Positions 4,878-5,973 of a stretch of DNA of 5,973 nt are shown here, one piece after another. This stretch comes from an uncultured Clostridia bacterium (GTDB lineage: Bacteria > Bacillota > Clostridia > Lachnospirales > Lachnospiraceae): NCBI GenBank assembly GCA_937888895.1, contig CALASV010000220.1:1-5973 (forward strand), read 5' to 3'. The position numbers were made by a program, and so were the translations under genes. The notes under the pieces are model-generated. The model did no database searches. It was not told the DNA's origin and saw only the letters and a program-made list of their open reading frames with translations. The first letter of the stretch is position 1; each line of letters opens with the position of its first letter.

Positions 4878-5973
4878 AACGCATTATTATTGGTATTCTT
4901 GCTCATGTAGATGCAGGAAAAACAACGTTAGCAGAGAGTATTCTTTATATGACAGGGCAGATTCGTAATCTTGGTAGAGTAGACTATGGAACAACGTTTT
5001 TAGATACAAATGAGATGGAGAGAAAAAGAGGCATTACGATTTTTTCGAAACAAGCAGAAGTTGTATTACAAAGCAATACAAAGGAATTACCTGTTACTTT
5101 TGTAGATACTCCAGGTCATGTAGATTTTTCTGGAGAAATGGAACGGACATTGCAAATTTTAGATTATGCAGTTTTAGTTATCAATGGAATGGACGGTATT
5201 CAAGGTCATGTGATGACTTTATGGAAGTTATTAAAACGATATGAAATTCCAGTATTTCTTTTTGTAAATAAAATGGACCAAACAGGAATAGAAAGAGAAC
5301 AATTATTGAGAGAATTACAAGAGAGATTATCTGAGCATTGTGTTCCATTTGATATAGAACAAGACGAAGAATGGTTAGAAACTTTGGCAATGTGTAGTGA
5401 AGAATTAATGGAGCAGTATTTAGAAAGTGGAGAACTTTCCAACGAACAAATTTGTGAAGCGATTGCAAAGAGAACTATATTCCCCTGTTTTTTTGGTTCA
5501 GCGTTAAAAATGCAAGGTATTGAAACGTTGTTAGAAGGATTTGTCATTTGGACAAAGAAAAAACAATATCCAAAAGAATTTGGTGCGAGAGTATTTAAGA
5601 TAACAAGAGATGAAAAGGGAACGCGATTAACTCATGTAAAAATAACAGGTGGTTCATTAAAAGTAAAAGAACTGATTGGAGAAGAAAAAGTAGACCAGTT
5701 GCGTTTCTATTCTGGGGTACAATTTCGGACAGAATTAGAAGTAAGTGCAGGAGAAGTTTGTGCGATTACTGGTTTAGAAAAAACCAAAGTAGGACAAGGA
5801 TTAGGAGTAGAAGCGTCTTTAGAATGTCCAATGTTAACGCCTGTATTAACTTATCAAGTGATACTTCCATCTAGTGCAGACCCTTTTGTTGTTTATAAGA
5901 AACTGATGCAAATCGAAGAAGAAGAACCATTACTTCACTTAGTTTGGGAAGAACAAACAAGGACGATACAAGC
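4820..5973 (+). CDS. Tet(M)/EF-G-like translation GTPase (3' end cut by window edge)
   Basis: This is the N-terminal part (384 codons) of a ribosome-associated GTPase of the elongation factor G / tetracycline ribosomal-protection superfamily. G-domain motifs are complete: AHVDAGKT (28-35, P-loop), RGIT (70-73, switch I), DTPGH (96-100, switch II), NKMD (150-153) and GSA (226-228). A beta-barrel domain II follows from about residue 255 (ARVFKI...), and domain III seems to begin near 343. Phrases such as IGILAHVDAGKTTLAES and GIETLLEGF echo Tet(M) more than EF-G. Even so, the sequence differs widely from Tet(M)/(O)/(W), so it is better read as a chromosomal housekeeping or stress homologue than as a known resistance gene. 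Full-length relatives usually have 640 or more residues, so the C-terminal domains lie outside. The frame has no ATG upstream of the P-loop, and TTG at 4820 is the best start. A frame-shifted start from the ATG at 4804 is possible if a base was lost. Confidence 0.85.
   Translation, partial: MQEINSNTTKYNFSDEIPAKRIIIGILAHVDAGKTTLAESILYMTGQIRNLGRVDYGTTFLDTNEMERKRGITIFSKQAEVVLQSNTKELPVTFVDTPGHVDFSGEMERTLQILDYAVLVINGMDGIQGHVMTLWKLLKRYEIPVFLFVNKMDQTGIEREQLLRELQERLSEHCVPFDIEQDEEWLETLAMCSEELMEQYLESGELSNEQICEAIAKRTIFPCFFGSALKMQGIETLLEGFVIWTKKKQYPKEFGARVFKITRDEKGTRLTHVKITGGSLKVKELIGEEKVDQLRFYSGVQFRTELEVSAGEVCAITGLEKTKVGQGLGVEASLECPMLTPVLTYQVILPSSADPFVVYKKLMQIEEEEPLLHLVWEEQTRTIQ

Noticed and set aside
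5181..5547. Two overlapping minus-strand open frames opposite the GTPase
   Set aside because: They mirror the GTPase coding region, show no domain, and the plus-strand protein here carries the NKMD and GSA motifs.

Overview
This is a low-GC, Gram-positive-style chromosomal segment. It is AT-rich with A/T-ending codons, and most genes have purine-rich Shine-Dalgarno sites. The PPi-type phosphofructokinase, the short MetF, and a chromosomal Tet(M)-like translation GTPase point to an anaerobic member of the Clostridia, probably the Lachnospirales. That assignment is inferred from protein character, not from a marker gene.

Layout: (1) Bases 1-1135, minus strand: a phosphofructokinase of the pyrophosphate-dependent type, cut at the window's left edge. 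(2) Bases 1136-1410: a divergent, very AT-rich intergenic region. It carries the pfk ribosome site, a good extended -10 promoter reading toward metF, and an imperfect dyad overlapping that promoter's -35. (3) Bases 1411-3955, plus strand: a tight three-gene run of metF (5,10-methylenetetrahydrofolate reductase), a family-6-like uracil/hypoxanthine DNA glycosylase, and a 12-TM MFS transporter. The glycosylase's Shine-Dalgarno begins on the last base of the metF stop codon. The transporter's start overlaps the glycosylase stop as ATGA, so these genes look translationally coupled. (4) Bases 4009-4710: a compact metallo-beta-lactamase-fold hydrolase 53 bases further on, with no terminator between, so probably in the same transcript. 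(5) Bases 4748-4788: an intrinsic terminator-like hairpin. (6) Bases 4820-5973, plus strand: the first 384 codons of a Tet(M)/EF-G-like GTPase with a TTG start, running off the right edge.

The genes do not form one obvious pathway. pfk is glycolysis and metF is one-carbon/methionine metabolism. The glycosylase is base-excision repair. The transporter and hydrolase have unknown substrates. The most notable point is the stretch just upstream of the GTPase: a terminator hairpin, a possible competing pairing, a non-ATG start and a 9-bp inverted repeat covering that start. This could be an attenuation-type control region, but the claim is only inference. No tRNA, rRNA, CRISPR, insertion sequence, SAM riboswitch or other known mobile or RNA element was recognised. 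I do not see a clearly novel multi-gene system.
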